DNA of 64,000 nt from Archilochus colubris (lineage: Eukaryota; Chordata; Aves; Apodiformes; Trochilidae). This document shows, piece after piece, positions 1 through 11,100 of the stretch. Under the pieces are notes generated by a model. The model was not told the DNA's origin, did no database searches, and saw nothing but the letters and a program-made list of their open reading frames with translations. The position numbers and the translations under genes are program-made. The stretch covers positions 8,513,501 through 8,577,500 of the forward strand of contig CM041101.1 of the NCBI GenBank assembly GCA_023079485.1, given 5' to 3'. Each line of letters starts with the position of its first letter. The stretch's first letter is position 1.

Positions 1-1537
1 CAGATACAGCCTACATGCACCCTCTCACCCACAGTTACTTACAAACAGCACCTCTAGTTCTAGCCATGTAACTTCCTTCCCACACAAGGAGACAGAAATG
101 CAATAATTTCTGCACCACCTCAAATCACATAGTAATAATTCTTTTCTTTCTTCCTGTGTAGCCTGCATGTTCAAAGAGAAGCTACAATGATATTTCTTCA
201 TCTTGACTTCAAGAAATATCTTCCTGCAGCTAAGAAAAATTTAAGAAAAACAGGACCTGTCAGTTTGTGGCTACATACACAGACCTAGATGCACACAACC
301 ACTATGTCCATGAACATTAAACATCAGTCTCAGTGATACTGGCAGTTTATGTCACTTATTCCAACTCTTCATTGATCCAACACTGCCCAATATTTACAGG
401 GGAGATAATCAAAGCATAACACTGCCATTGCCTCACTGGAGGGGAAATGCAGGACAGGAGCAGAGCAGAGCTTGCAAGGATTGCACAAATGTGTGACTGG
501 TAAATAGGCTTAAGTTTGCATGGGTCACTGCTTGCCAGAAATGCTCCCAAAAAACAGTTTCTACAAAGAGTTCCTTTTAAAAGTTTAAATTAAGGAAGAT
601 GTCTAAGCAAGATCCACACAATGTAAACTCAGCAGCTGGTGTAAAAGGAATTGCAGCAAGAGCAGCTCACCCAGCCTTCTCTCTCAGTAATAATGCAATT
701 ATATCACACCCTCCTTTTGTCCAAGGTCCACTCAAAGCACAATCTAAATCTTTTGCTTTGGGTCACTATGACAGTTTACACTGCACGTGATGGTTACTAC
801 ACATTATAAGTAACAAAGAAAAATTAAGGGGAAGTCAGTCCAGATTTCATCTGGTGAAGGACTTCAAAAGTCCATTTGTAGGAACTTCTGATTACTATTA
901 AAGAAGACTGAAGTATTTTAAGCTTCAGCATAGCACACCCAAATTTTAGTTGGTAATCCAGCACAAAAACAGACTTGGGAAGTGCCTTATTCTTTAAAGA
1001 AAAAGCAGAGTGGGACTGTAGATCAGATAAATGATTTAGATACCTCTAGCCCCACGGTAAGATACTCTGCTTCAGTGAAAAGGAAGGCACTATCATTTAA
1101 TGATTTAAAAAGCCTTTTAATTTATCCAGCCATTCAACTGGCAAAGCAGTTCTACTCCCCCTCTGAAACCCATCTGTCTAGTATTAGTTTCAGTGAAACA
1201 GTACTTGTCATCCTGAGAGTTTCTATTCATAATTCAAACTGAAACAATGGTAGGTGCTTCTAAAAACAAACTGAAAATCAGCTATGCTTATTTATAAAAA
1301 TATGTGGAAAGAAGGTGCCATAATTAACCACTTAGTTGTTCACTTAATAGTTTTAAAAATTGCTAAAGGGAAATCACACTTAAGATCACTTAAAGACAAA
1401 CATATTTATCTTTAAGGAGCACATATATTGTCAGGTGCTGGATTTCCTTAAACATCCACAATCCCCAGAACTGAAGTTGTTTAGCATCTTACAGCAAGAG
1501 GCTCGAGAAGTAAGGACACAGAGCACTGAATTCTTAC
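1..1537 (-). other. DDX31: DDX31 intron 8 (partial)
   Basis: Read on both strands without finding the next helicase exon. No repeat family, RNA gene or clear motif cluster is evident. It is ordinary AT-rich intron DNA, truncated by the window edge. Confidence 0.7.
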
Positions 1538-1579
1538 CTTTAGCAGTTTCTGCATTGTATCAAAACTCTGGAGTGCAAG
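1538..1579 (-). CDS. DDX31: DDX31 exon 8
   Basis: 42 nt, acceptor GATTTTTATAG and donor CTAAAG/GTAAGA. It encodes [14 protein letters not shown], matching human [14 protein letters not shown], and is the last DDX31 exon before the left edge. The next human segment (PFTWIVPG...) was searched for in 1-1537 and not found. Confidence 0.94.
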
Positions 1580-4500
1580 CTATAAAAATCAACAAAAGAA
1601 AAGCAGCTCTGAAAATGTCCCTGGACTACAAAAATAGACTACAAGCCCCTTTGGTTCAAAATGTAACATAATCTAATTATGTGTATTATCAGAATACCAA
1701 AGACAGCCTTTATTTTTATATTAGAAGGTGTGTATTATTTTATTATCTTGCATAATCCATTTTTTATCATATCTGGACCTGTTCAAAAACATCTCTACTG
1801 GTTCAACTCCACAAGACAGTTCTCAGGACAAGACAGACTTCTGATGACTTCTGAGAATGCCCCAGGAGAAAACAAGCTGAAGCCAGAAAAGTTTTTGATT
1901 CACTGGAAGAGTACAAGGGAAACAGCACAATTTTTGGATTGAAAAAGCTATGAGAAGAAAAGGCAGTCCAGAGGCAGGCAGGGCAGACCACATTATTCCC
2001 TCACCTGACCCATGGAGTGATCATACCACTGGATCTTTCTATCTTGCTGTTTCCCAGTCAGCAAAAGAGATGATATGTACAGAGGTTGCAACCCCAAATG
2101 TCTGGTCAAGAGGAAGCATTTACCTGTTGGGTTCCCTCTGCTGTCTGACAGCCTTTTCTGCTGTGGCAATGAAGACAACCAGGAAAGGTAATGGTGTCAT
2201 CCTGACTCATCCATGGAATGAGTATGTGAGCAGGGCTTGGATATGGGAGCAGAACTGTAAGAAATGCTCTGACTACACATGCTATGCACTATTATTTGCC
2301 AAGGCCTCAAGAAAGGCCACCACTTTCATGACAAAGTAATACCAACTGCAATGACAAATTATCTTGCTAAACGCTCTCAATGGCAGCCCTTTAAACAAGC
2401 TTAGTTTCCTACATGCTTAGTATTCATACAGCATCCTAGAGAGGCAGTAAGTTTGCTGCTGTAAAAATTTAAATAGCTTCAGAGCATTCTCCTTCCACAC
2501 AACTGAGCTGAGATATTGCACTGCAGGTTGCATAAAACATTGTGCCCCAAACTAGGTATCTGCAATCAATTCTCCACATGGAAGTTATCATTTGACATAC
2601 AAAACCCAAAAGTTGATACTCTCCTCTGAAACTGCCTTTGCAATTGCAAATAATATAAATCAAACAGGAGAGAGTTCAGTGGAGAAACTGACTATTGGAA
2701 GCCTCATCTTCAGTATTCACTTATGGATTTGAAAAAAAGGCTTTAAAAGTGAAACGTTTGTATAAACCCACACATTTGCAAAGCTGATTTCAGTGGTTTA
2801 ACTGTTGCCCCCTGGGTGAGCCAGGAAAACTTCTCCCTTTCACACACTGTGCTATACAGTTTCTCCAGTCTTAATTATTTGCCACTGCATGAGGAAAACT
2901 TAAAGAGATTCCTGCTTTCTTTTTTTGGTATGGCACTGAACAAAAACGACAACATGCATCTAGAGGGTAAACACTCTTAAGGACAAGAACTGAACAAAAG
3001 GTCAGACAGCATTTCCTAATATAGTCCCTTGTGGACCCACATTGACACACTAAGAATCAGTGCTCAAACACAGATTCAGACAGACCATAAAGAAAAAAGA
3101 TGATTTACCTCTCTTGTTGGGACTAATACAAGTGCATAGGGCCCATCACTGCGCTGCAAACAGAGAAGACAAGAGCTCCACTAAGAGTAACATAGCACTG
3201 ACACACACACAGCCCTTCCAAGTCCTGACAAAGTGGAGCTGTAGGGTTTTAGCACAAGTTGCTACACAAATTTGGGGAGCCTCCCCCTGCCAGCTTAAAA
3301 AAAATATTAAATCAACAGTCTTTCAAATATTAGTACTGCATTACCTTTGCTCCACCTGCTCACTGTCACACCCAACAGTTCACTCCCAAACAAATTGTTT
3401 CACTCTTGTATTTCTGAGCTGCAGAAATACTCTCACGTTTGATGCACAGAAACAAACTGGAGGTAGCAGCTGCAGAAAGTAACAATACAGGGTGGGCTGG
3501 GAATTTTTTAGCCCATAAGGAAAGTCAGGATGATATCTCTCTCAGAAAATGCACAGATGGCAGATCTGCAGCAGCATGTTCTGGTCAACCAGATGATCCA
3601 TACTGGGAGCAATTGTCAGATCTCAGTCAATGTCAAAGACTAGAAACTTATCACTCCTGAAGACACAGCAGTAACTTTTGTTTTCAGTTCTCCAGGCTTC
3701 CAGACAATTACCTTTTCTGCACTCTGTCTTCTCCAAACTTAACAATTTAGATTATTTATTTGCTGTATTGGGGAATGCATAACACTGTTCTTGTGTATCA
3801 CAGATGATCATCTGTGTCTCAGCAGCACAGGAGGATCACATAAACCACATGAACAGATAAAGGGGAAAAGAGACTGCCTAACCTTTCAAGAACAGACAGT
3901 GATGACTACAAGCTGAAAGCTGGATTTTATTTATATCAATCAATATAAAAAGTAAATATTTTTAATTCTGTTGCACCTACCTGTATTTTGGATTCCATTC
4001 CTTGCAAAGACTGCACAAGTGGAATCCCATAGGCCAGAGTTTTACCTTTTTAAAATGAGAGAAAATTGGAAGACTTTCCATCAGAAGAAAGCAAGCAAGT
4101 GGCAATTACAGCAATCCACCAAATTAAAGTACCACTCATCCTACCATTCTTAAACTGAGGTAATAAGTCTGGAAAAGTTTTAACTAAGCAGAAAGTTTCC
4201 AGAACTGAAGACTGATGGGCAATTCACCAAAGGGTTAAATTAAAAAAAGTGGTGGTATCCAATTAAGAGGTCTAAAGAAAAATCCCCACTCATGCAAGGA
4301 AATGAGACATTCAGACAGTTTGCTGTAGAGCAAGCACATAAGTTTGTAAAGAAAGAGGATGAGCTGCTTCACTCTGCTGGCCTCCTGGATCTAGGATCCA
4401 ATTTAATAAATCCAAAGGAAGGAGATTGACAATTAAACACTGACCTGAACCAGTCTGAGATCTCACTAGAGCATCTTTGCCTTGCAGGAGCACAGGAATT

Positions 4501-7500
4501 GTTTGCTTCTGAACACTGTGTGACAAACAAACTGGGTTAGGAAGTATGAGCACAACACAGGAATGAATCCTGGAAGTTTTAACATCCAGTGACACATACT
4601 GTTTACTCCAAATTCTGCATATTCATCTCTGCTGTCAAGCTGGCTCAGTGGAGGTGACTTCTAAGGAAAGTCACTGGATAGGCATCAGACATAAGAATTT
4701 TATGATACATGTATGAAAGCAGAAGGCAGGACTCCAAGGTTCCACCTTCAGCTGTGACAATCCACATGCTGTGTAAATTAAAATTATTACTCACCCCAAA
4801 TTTTGAAAGCAACAAACTCTATGGCAAAGGCAGCTTCACAGGTACTGTGGTCTTCACAATCCAGTTACATATAATGACACAATTATGGATTACTTGCTTT
4901 AAGGGGCAAGGTCTTCACATAGATTTGCTTACCTAGTCATGCTACTCATCTTCAGGACGTTGTTTATTGTGGAGATCTAGAGAGAGATAATACACAGCAG
5001 TAACCAGGCTGTCAAGCTCTTCCTTTAGTTTCTTTTTGTAATAAATAGAGAAAAAACCCAGAAAGCTGATGTTTATTCTCTAAGTTGCTAGTCCAGGGCA
5101 ACTGGATGTAAAAGTTCCCGGGTCCTCAAAAAACTTGTTAGTTCATATCAGACTCACACCATTGTTGGCACATCATGAAATGTGTGATTTGTTAAAACAC
5201 TGCCCTCTAAATTATTTTTCTGTGATTTTTTAGTACTACAACTGCAAACAGTGAAGGGCACTGTGACAGTGTGTTGGAAGACAAGTCAAAACACTGGCCA
5301 GCAAGTTGAGCTAAAAGACTACACCAAAATCAGGCAAAGTATTGGCAAGTCTGTCCCAGTCACCAGGAATAAAGGTGCATCTCTCAGGTCTTTAACCTGC
5401 TTCCCACCCAAAAAAGAGTGTTTTGAGGCACACAGCCTTCCTGCCACTCACCAGATGTGGATGGAGGTCCAACTGGCTAAAAGAATCTGTAGTGAAAACA
5501 TTTTCTTGCACCTGCTGCACTGCTTTCCTGAGTTGGGGGACACAAACAAAGCAATGAACACGGTGTGGTTAAGAATTGAATAATACCATTCTATTTAAAC
5601 AGTAATTAAACTATGTGTTCCCAGACACTGATTTGCCCAAAGAAGGGCAAAGATTCAAGACGGTGAATTTCAAGGCATTTAAAGTTTTTTGTCTCCCATT
5701 TGTCCAAAATACCTGTGAATTTTGGGGATATCAGGGTTGTTTCTAAAAAGGCTGGATGTCTTAATGAAAGGTTTGCTTTTCTGGCTTTCATTTTGCTTGT
5801 CAGTCAATGGCTTCTTAGGAGGAGGTTTCTGTGATGAGCTTCCCTTCTCCCTGATGTCAGCTTCTGTAGAACATTTCTTGAAGGTGTTTATTGCTGGCTT
5901 ATGTTTACGTTTCAAAGGTGGGTTTCCAGGTGGTGACTGGAGCTTTCGTTTCAGAGTGTTAGACTGCTTTAACCAAACAAACCAGACAGCAAGGAATAAT
6001 TAATGACTTGGAATTAAAAACACAGGATCATGCTGAACATAAACACCAGCACACAGGCAGATCCCTTATTTTTTGAATCCTCTGCCCCATGACTAAAGAA
6101 ACTAAGTTTGAGTTTTGCAGCTAGACAGTTCCTATCCTACCAGATTTACCACCATGACCTGAGACCTCTGAACACGACTGAAATAGAGAAATTTAAATTC
6201 ATATATAGTGCTCATCAATAAAGGATTTCATAGAGTCTCTCCAGTAACTCAGCAGAACACTCTTAAAAAAAAAACAATCTCTCTCAAAAGCTCTGCAAAT
6301 CTCATGATTACATTAAAACCACACCCATAGGCTTCCTTCTTCCTGTGGGCAGGAGGGATGGCCCATACTTCACTACAACTTATGCTTCTCCCAACTTCCA
6401 GCATGTCTGAGCTCTTTATTTTTTCTTGCTGCAATCAGCTTATTGAACGAACTTTCAAACCATCTTAAGAAAACCTTTTGCTTTCTCCATATCCCTCCAG
6501 ACACAGTGAAGAAGAAAATTAAATTAAACTCCTTTTGCTCCCAAAGCACTCTCATGTTCCCCAGCCTTTTTTCAATGAACTTGTTCTCCCTGACAGGATT
6601 GTGAAACTCCTGAGAAGTGTGAAATGCCAGCACAACCTTGCCCCTCTTTTTTAGCTCTCCTCCCTACTCCTGATGCACACTCTGATTTTCTTTGCCCTCC
6701 TGTGTTCCACACTGTTTTCGAGCTCTATTACTTTTTTCTTCACTTCCTTGGCAGCCAACCAAAAACCCCAACCTCCTGCCACCAGCATTCACTGTCAGAG
6801 AAATGATGGTTGTGGGGACTCACTTCAGAGTACCCAATATAACCAGGGGGAGCCCTGGCAAACACTTCATTAACTCCCACAGACTTCCCCAAGGTATTTT
6901 AAGTACGATTTAAAAATGAGGAATAACTGAAACAACTCAGAACGACTCTGACAATACCCTTAACATCGAAAACGGCTCCTTAACTTAATTTTTGTTCTTA
7001 TTTATGAGGGAAGCCCCTGTTCCTGCAGCTCACAGCATTCCCACCATCACCAGTTTACTCTCAGCAGACCCCCACCCCCGGCAGCATTTCAGAACATCTC
7101 GAAGTGAGGCAGAGGCCTCTCGGAGCCTCACCCAGCTACAAACTAAACCAGAAACCACTGCCGAGGCCAGGGAGTGCCGAGGCCAGGGAGTGCCGAGCCA
7201 GCCCAGTGCCCCACTCAAAGCCACCAGAGAAGCTCGGACCTGCTCTGTACCCAAATCCCCCCGCCGAGCCGGTACCATCCCCTCCTCTCGGAAGGAATAA
7301 GCCAAAAGCTCCATTTTAATAACTTTTTAGACATTAACTCCTCCCCGTGGCTCCCCGGGCCAGAGCCCCGCCTGCAGCCCGCACCAGCACCTGGTTCCCG
7401 CAGCACCCCGAACACAGGGTCCCTCCCCAGGCTCCCGCATCTCCCGGACACACGTACCCCTCTGGAAGCTCCGCGACCCCGCGGCCCCGGCCCGAGGTTG

Positions 7501-7526
7501 AGCAGCAGCGTCCCGTCCGCCGCCAT
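1538..7526 (-). CDS. DDX31: DDX31, 5' part (exons 1-8), DEAD-box RNA helicase, partial at left edge
   Basis: ATP-dependent RNA helicase of the nucleolus, orthologue of yeast Dbp7, acting in large ribosomal subunit assembly. Eight exons on the minus strand (7526-7458, 5963-5713, 5527-5452, 4976-4933, 4515-4445, 4045-3981, 3153-3109, 1579-1538) have AG/GT boundaries and join in phase to 221 codons. Residues 24-107 are a lysine-rich disordered tail ending in [14 protein letters not shown], nearly identical to human. The DEAD core follows: Q motif glutamine Q149, Walker A SQTGSGKT at 166-173, and motif Ia PTREL at 204-208. The DEAD box, SAT motif and helicase C domain are not in the window; they lie beyond base 1. 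The start at 7526 (MAADG) corresponds to an internal MAAADG of the long human isoform. The gene is divergent from GTF3C4, with 288 bp between start codons. Exon identity is well supported; the exact start is less certain. Confidence 0.95.
1580..3108 (-). other. DDX31: DDX31 intron 7
   Basis: 1.5 kb intron between in-phase exons 7 and 8. It contains one exon-like segment at 2124-2160 flanked by AG and GT, rejected because 37 nt would break the frame. Nothing else is recognised. Confidence 0.7.
3109..3153 (-). CDS. DDX31: DDX31 exon 7 (motif Ia)
   Basis: 45 nt, acceptor TTTGCAG and donor GAGAG/GTAAAT. It encodes exactly [15 protein letters not shown]. The PTRE of motif Ia contacts RNA in DEAD-box helicases, and its leucine follows in the next exon. 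The exon is identical to human over all 15 residues. Confidence 0.95.
3981..4045 (-). CDS. DDX31: DDX31 exon 6 (Walker A lysine)
   Basis: 65 nt, acceptor TTTTAAAAAG and donor ATACAG/GTAGGT. It completes G171 and encodes K172 T173 of the P-loop, then [19 protein letters not shown]. The polypyrimidine tract before this exon is weak, and the exon itself begins with GTAAAA, so the boundary resembles a juxtaposed acceptor and donor. Confidence 0.94.
4445..4515 (-). CDS. DDX31: DDX31 exon 5 (Q motif and most of Walker A)
   Basis: 71 nt, acceptor TTTGTCACACAG and donor TTCAG/GTCAGT. It encodes [18 protein letters not shown] followed by SQTGS, with the Q-motif glutamine at 149 and the start of the ATP-binding P-loop. 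The third P-loop glycine codon (G171) is split by the intron. Confidence 0.96.
4933..4976 (-). CDS. DDX31: DDX31 exon 4
   Basis: 44 nt micro-exon, acceptor CTCTCTCTAG and donor ACTAG/GTAAGC. It encodes [14 protein letters not shown] plus two bases of S147, matching human [15 protein letters not shown] almost residue for residue. Its phases (0 in, 2 out) fit both neighbours. Confidence 0.94.
5452..5527 (-). CDS. DDX31: DDX31 exon 3
   Basis: 76 nt, acceptor CAACTCAG and donor CTG/GTGAGT. It encodes [16 protein letters not shown] followed by SQLDLHPHL, aligning with the human KQVQEKVFTSAAFHELGLHPHL segment just before the helicase core. Confidence 0.93.
5713..5963 (-). CDS. DDX31: DDX31 exon 2
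   Basis: 251 nt, residues 24 to the split R107. The acceptor is TTAAAGCAG before 5963 and the donor CACAG/GTATTT follows 5713. It encodes a basic, low-complexity tail ([21 protein letters not shown]) suited to nucleolar targeting. The conserved IKTSSLF-NNPDIP segment follows and aligns directly with human DDX31. Confidence 0.93.
5964..7457 (-). other. DDX31: DDX31 intron 1
   Basis: 1.5 kb intron. The distal part (to about 7000) is AT-rich and featureless. The promoter-proximal part (about 7060-7457) is GC-rich, belongs to the CpG island, and carries a 16-bp tandem duplication at 7159-7197. Confidence 0.7.
7159..7197. repeat. 16-bp tandem duplication
   Basis: The unit TGCCGAGGCCAGGGAG occurs twice without a mismatch (7159-7174 and 7175-7190), followed by a third partial copy of 7 bases. 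It lies at the edge of the CpG island in DDX31 intron 1. Confidence 0.9.
7458..7526 (-). CDS. DDX31: DDX31 exon 1 (coding part)
   Basis: The ATG at 7526 is followed by 23 codons ([19 protein letters not shown]...) ending at a GTACGT donor (7457-7452), phase 0. It lies in the CpG island. The start context is GAGGATGGCGGCGG, close to a YY1 site. The human protein has a similar MAAADGSLF start. The exon shows little conservation beyond that, so the assignment rests on position, phase and the first residues. Confidence 0.8.
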
Positions 7527-7814
7527 CCTCCCGCCGCCTCCCGCAGGGCCCTGGGGCCGCCTCTGGGGTCACACTCGGCCCGGGAAGGCGGCGAGAAGGC
7601 GGTCGGGGAACTCCAAAGAGAACATCCACTCACTGGCACCGCGACTCCGACCGCAGCCGCCCCACTGCGGGGGTTCGGGGGGGCTCGGCGGGGTCGGTCC
7701 TACCCGCGGAGCGGCACAGGCGACATCGGGACAGCCCCATCCCGGGCGGCGGGGGCTTCAGCAGCGGCAGCGCATGCGTGTGCGGGGAGGAGCGGGCGGT
7801 GAGGCGGCGGTAAG
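7527..7814. promoter_or_regulatory. Divergent promoter between DDX31 and GTF3C4
   Basis: 288 bp separate the two ATGs, so both 5' UTRs and both transcription starts must fit here or overlap. An NRF1-like palindrome GCGCATGCG lies at 7770-7778. A YY1-like AAGATGGCGGC spans the GTF3C4 start at 7812-7822, and a related GGATGGCGGC spans the DDX31 start on the other strand. Transcription starts cannot be placed from sequence alone. Confidence 0.8.
7770..7778. promoter_or_regulatory. NRF1-like site
   Basis: The bases GCGCATGCG, followed by T, match the palindromic NRF1 consensus YGCGCATGCGCR at all but the outer positions. It lies 37 bp before the GTF3C4 ATG. NRF1 sites are typical of divergent housekeeping promoters. 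This is a motif match only. Confidence 0.6.
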
Positions 7815-7822
7815 ATGGCGGC
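7812..7822 (+). promoter_or_regulatory. YY1-like site overlapping the GTF3C4 start codon
   Basis: AAGATGGCGGC is a full match to the YY1 core with flanks, and its ATG is the GTF3C4 start. Start-overlapping YY1 sites are known in short-5'-UTR housekeeping genes, which suggests that the transcription start lies just upstream. Confidence 0.6.
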
Positions 7823-8147
7823 GGATGGCGGGGGCAGCCCCGCGCTGTCGGCGGGGGAGGAGGAGCCGCCGCTGGGACTCGAGTCGCTGGTGGAGGAGGA
7901 GGCGGCGACGGCGACGCCGAGCGCCGGGTTCAGGCTGACGGCGGCGAAGCGGGAACCGGCGGTGCGGCTGCAGCACGGGGTGAGCGGGTTGGAACCGCTG
8001 GCCTGGTCGGAGGATCACCGGGTGTCGGTGAGCACGGCCCGCAGCATCGCCGTCCTGGAGCAGCTCAGCGATGTGCACAGCGGCGGGCAGGAGATGGTTA
8101 TCCACCGCACCGCCGTGCCCGCACCCGCCGCCGCTTGTCTCCTCAAG
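7815..8147 (+). CDS. GTF3C4: GTF3C4 exon 1
   Basis: 333 nt, residues 1-111, donor CTCAAG/GTGAGG. The N-terminal stretch is acidic and alanine-rich and not conserved. From FRLTAAKREPAVRLQ onward it aligns with human, including GLEPLAWSEDHRVSVST, the first strand of the propeller. Confidence 0.96.
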
Positions 8148-11100
8148 GTGAGGGGTCCCGCACTGCTCCTCCCGGGGCTGCTCCGCTGGGTCCCCCCGGG
8201 ATGTGGCGGAGCCCCCGGGGCCTCCTCCTCCTCCTGCTCCCTGCAGCGCTGCCGGGGGTGATGAGAGCACGGGGGAGAAAAATCATCTCCAGCCCAGTGC
8301 TGTCAGGGTGCAGCGTGGTCCCGTGGCTTGCAAGGGGTTCTGAAGTGCTGCAGGTTTTCTGAGGATCATTCGAGTTTCATTGGTGGTAATTAGTTTAGTG
8401 AAATTTTAAGTAGAAACCTGTCCTGGTTTGACACCTTGAGCTGGAAGGTTGTTGCAGTAGGGACTGCTTGGGGCTCAGGGGAGCATCTTAGAAGAGGGGT
8501 AACAAGAAGTTTGGGTGCATGTCTTAGTAATAATTCTGTTGTTGCAGGTCTGATTTTATGGTTCGAGAACAATGCTGAAAATATGGAATAGCTGGAGTTG
8601 AAATGCTGAGAGCTTTAGAATTTGAATGGTATGCCAAGTACTTTTAAGTACACACTTGAGAACAAAAACAACAGCAAAAAAACTCAAACAATAAAACCCA
8701 CCCAGGCTCTTTAGATTCAGCTGAGAGTCCAATGTAGGCAAGTTCAGGCCAGCAGCAACCATTAAGTCTTTAAGAGTGATGCTAATTAACCATTGGAGCA
8801 TTCCAGTGTAGGTTTCCATAGGGGATGTCATATTTCAAGTGGGGATCAATTCCAGGAAGGTCTTCTTAAAAGGAAAAAAAAAATAAATTCTACAGTTTTG
8901 TTTTAAAAGCTTTTTTTGTTCTCTCCTAGGTCGGTCCGAAAAAGGAGGTAGCAGAATGTAGGGAAAAGTTTGCGAGTTCAGGGGACCCAACAGTCAGCCA
9001 GGCTTTTATGCTAGACCGAGTGTTCAATCCCGAGGGGAAGTCACTGCCACCTCTGCGAGGATTCAAGTATTCCAGCTGGTCCCCCCTGGGCTGTGATGCC
9101 AACGGGAGGTGCCTGCTGGCAGCTCTGACCATGGACAACCGCCTGACCATCCACGCCAACCTCAACAGGCTGCAGTGGGTGCAGCTGGTGGACCTGACAG
9201 ACATCTATGGGGAGCGGCTGTACGAAGCCAGTTACAAACTTTGTAAAGGGGACACTCCCCGGGGGGAGCTCGAGGACTTCCCGGAGTTCCAGCGCCGGCA
9301 CAGCATGCAGACCCCCGTGCGCATGGAGTGGTCGGGAATCTGCACCACCCAGCAGGTGAAACACAACAACGAGTGCTGGGATGTGGGCAGCGTGCTCCTA
9401 GCAGTGCTCTTTGAAAATGGTCACATTGCAGTGTGGCAGTTTCAGCTTCCGTTTCTGGGTAAGGAATCAATTACTTCTTGCAATACCATAGAGTCTGGAA
9501 TAAATTCCCCAAGTGTGTTGTCTTGGTGGGAATACGAACATAACAACCGAAAGATGAGCGGACTCATTGTAGGGAGTGCTTTTGGACCAGTTAAGATCCT
9601 TCCTGTCAATCTAAAAGCTGTCAAAGGCTACTTTACTCTGAGACAACCCATAGTCTTATGGCAAGAAATGGACCAGTTGCCAGTGCATAGTATCAAGTGT
9701 ATTCCTCTTTACCACCCCTACCAGAAATGTAGTTGTAGCTTAGTGGTGGCTGCACGAGGACCTTACGTGTTTTGGTGTCTCCTGTTGATATCCAAGGCAG
9801 GTCTGAATGTCCATAATTCCCACGTGACAGGGCTCCATTCTTTGCCCATCGTCTCCATGACCGCAGACAAGCAGAACGGCACGGTGTACACGTGCTCCAG
9901 TGATGGAAAGGTAAGGCAGCTCATTCCTATTTTCACAGACATTGCTTTAAAGTTTGAGCACCAGCTCCTTAAGCTCTCAGAAGTGTTTGGCTCTGTCAGG
10001 ACTCACGGAATAGCTGTCAGCCCCTGCGGGGCCTACCTGGCAGTTATCACCACAGAGGGCATGACTAATGGTCTGCACCCCGTTAACAAAAACTACCAAG
10101 TTCAGTTTGTAACCCTTAAGACTTTTGAGGAGGCAGCTGCCCAGCTCTTGGAATCTTCTGTCCAGAACCTTTTCCGGCAAGTGGACTTGACTGATCTTGT
10201 ACGCTGGAAAATTTTGAAGGATAAGCATATTCCTCAATTCTTACAGGAAGCACTGGATAAAAAGATTGAGAGCTGTGGTTCTACTTACTTCTGGAGGTTT
10301 AAGCTGTTTCTCCTGAGGATTTTGTACCAGTCGATGCAGAAAGCTCCCTCAGAGGTCATGTGGAGACCTTCACACGAGGATGCAAAAATCTTGATATCCG
10401 ATTCCCCCGGGATGGGCAGCACTGAAGATGATCAAGAGGAAGGAACTTCTAAACAAGCCAGGAAGCAGAGCCTGTGTGACACAGGCAAAGGTATGGACAT
10501 AGATGACACTGCAGACGATTCCCTTCCTCAGTCAAGTGACGTAGGAGGCCGTGAGCCAATGGAAGAAAAGCTTCTTGAAATACAGGCACAGATTGAGGCA
10601 GTAGAGATGCACTTGACACGAGAACACATGAAGCGGGTGTTGGGAGAAGTTTATCTGCACACATGGATTACAGAGAACACCAGTATTCCCACCAGAGGAG
10701 TCTGTGACTTCTTAATGTCCGATGATGGCTATGAGGACAGAACAGCACGAGTAAGTGCACCTCCATGCTCTGGGGATTTGGTGTTACAAGTTACTTCTTT
10801 CTCCCCCCTCCATATCCTTAAATGAAAATACAACTTTGGGGTGAGAAAGAGAAATGTAATTGTGTCCTCCTTGCCCCAGTCAGCTGTTACAGAGCATACA
10901 GCTTACATTGACCCTCCTTGATATTACTGAGTAGGAGGGAATGTAAATACAGATGTTGAAATTTGGATCAGGTGCAATAAAGAGTGAGCATGCCCGAGTT
11001 TTTGCAGGACAGGGAGAGGACCATGGGTATTTCACTGCTGTTGGTGGGTTTAGAGCATGTACTGATCCTGAGGGGTGTTTGTTTTCATGGCTAAGCTTAT

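Larger units (their letters stand above)
7060..8280. promoter_or_regulatory. CpG island covering the DDX31/GTF3C4 divergent promoter
   Basis: A run of about 1.2 kb that is rich in G, C and CpG, in contrast to the AT-rich DNA on both sides. It covers the first coding exon of each gene, the 288 bp between their start codons, and the starts of both first introns. No TATA box is visible, as expected for a housekeeping CpG-island promoter. Island limits were judged by eye. Confidence 0.85.

Noticed and set aside
2124..2160. Exon-like segment on the minus strand in DDX31 intron 7, with CACAG before and GTAAAT after
   Set aside because: It is 37 nt, so inclusion between in-phase exons 7 and 8 would break the reading frame, and its translation has no counterpart in human DDX31.
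7174..7938. 254-codon plus-strand frame across the promoter
   Set aside because: It runs antisense over DDX31 exon 1 and out of frame into GTF3C4 exon 1; low-complexity Pro/Arg composition from the CpG island.
8402..8520. Possible old LTR fragment (CTGTCCTGGTTTGACACC) in GTF3C4 intron 1
   Set aside because: Only a short word resembles avian ERV LTR starts; no matching end, primer-binding site or duplication was seen.
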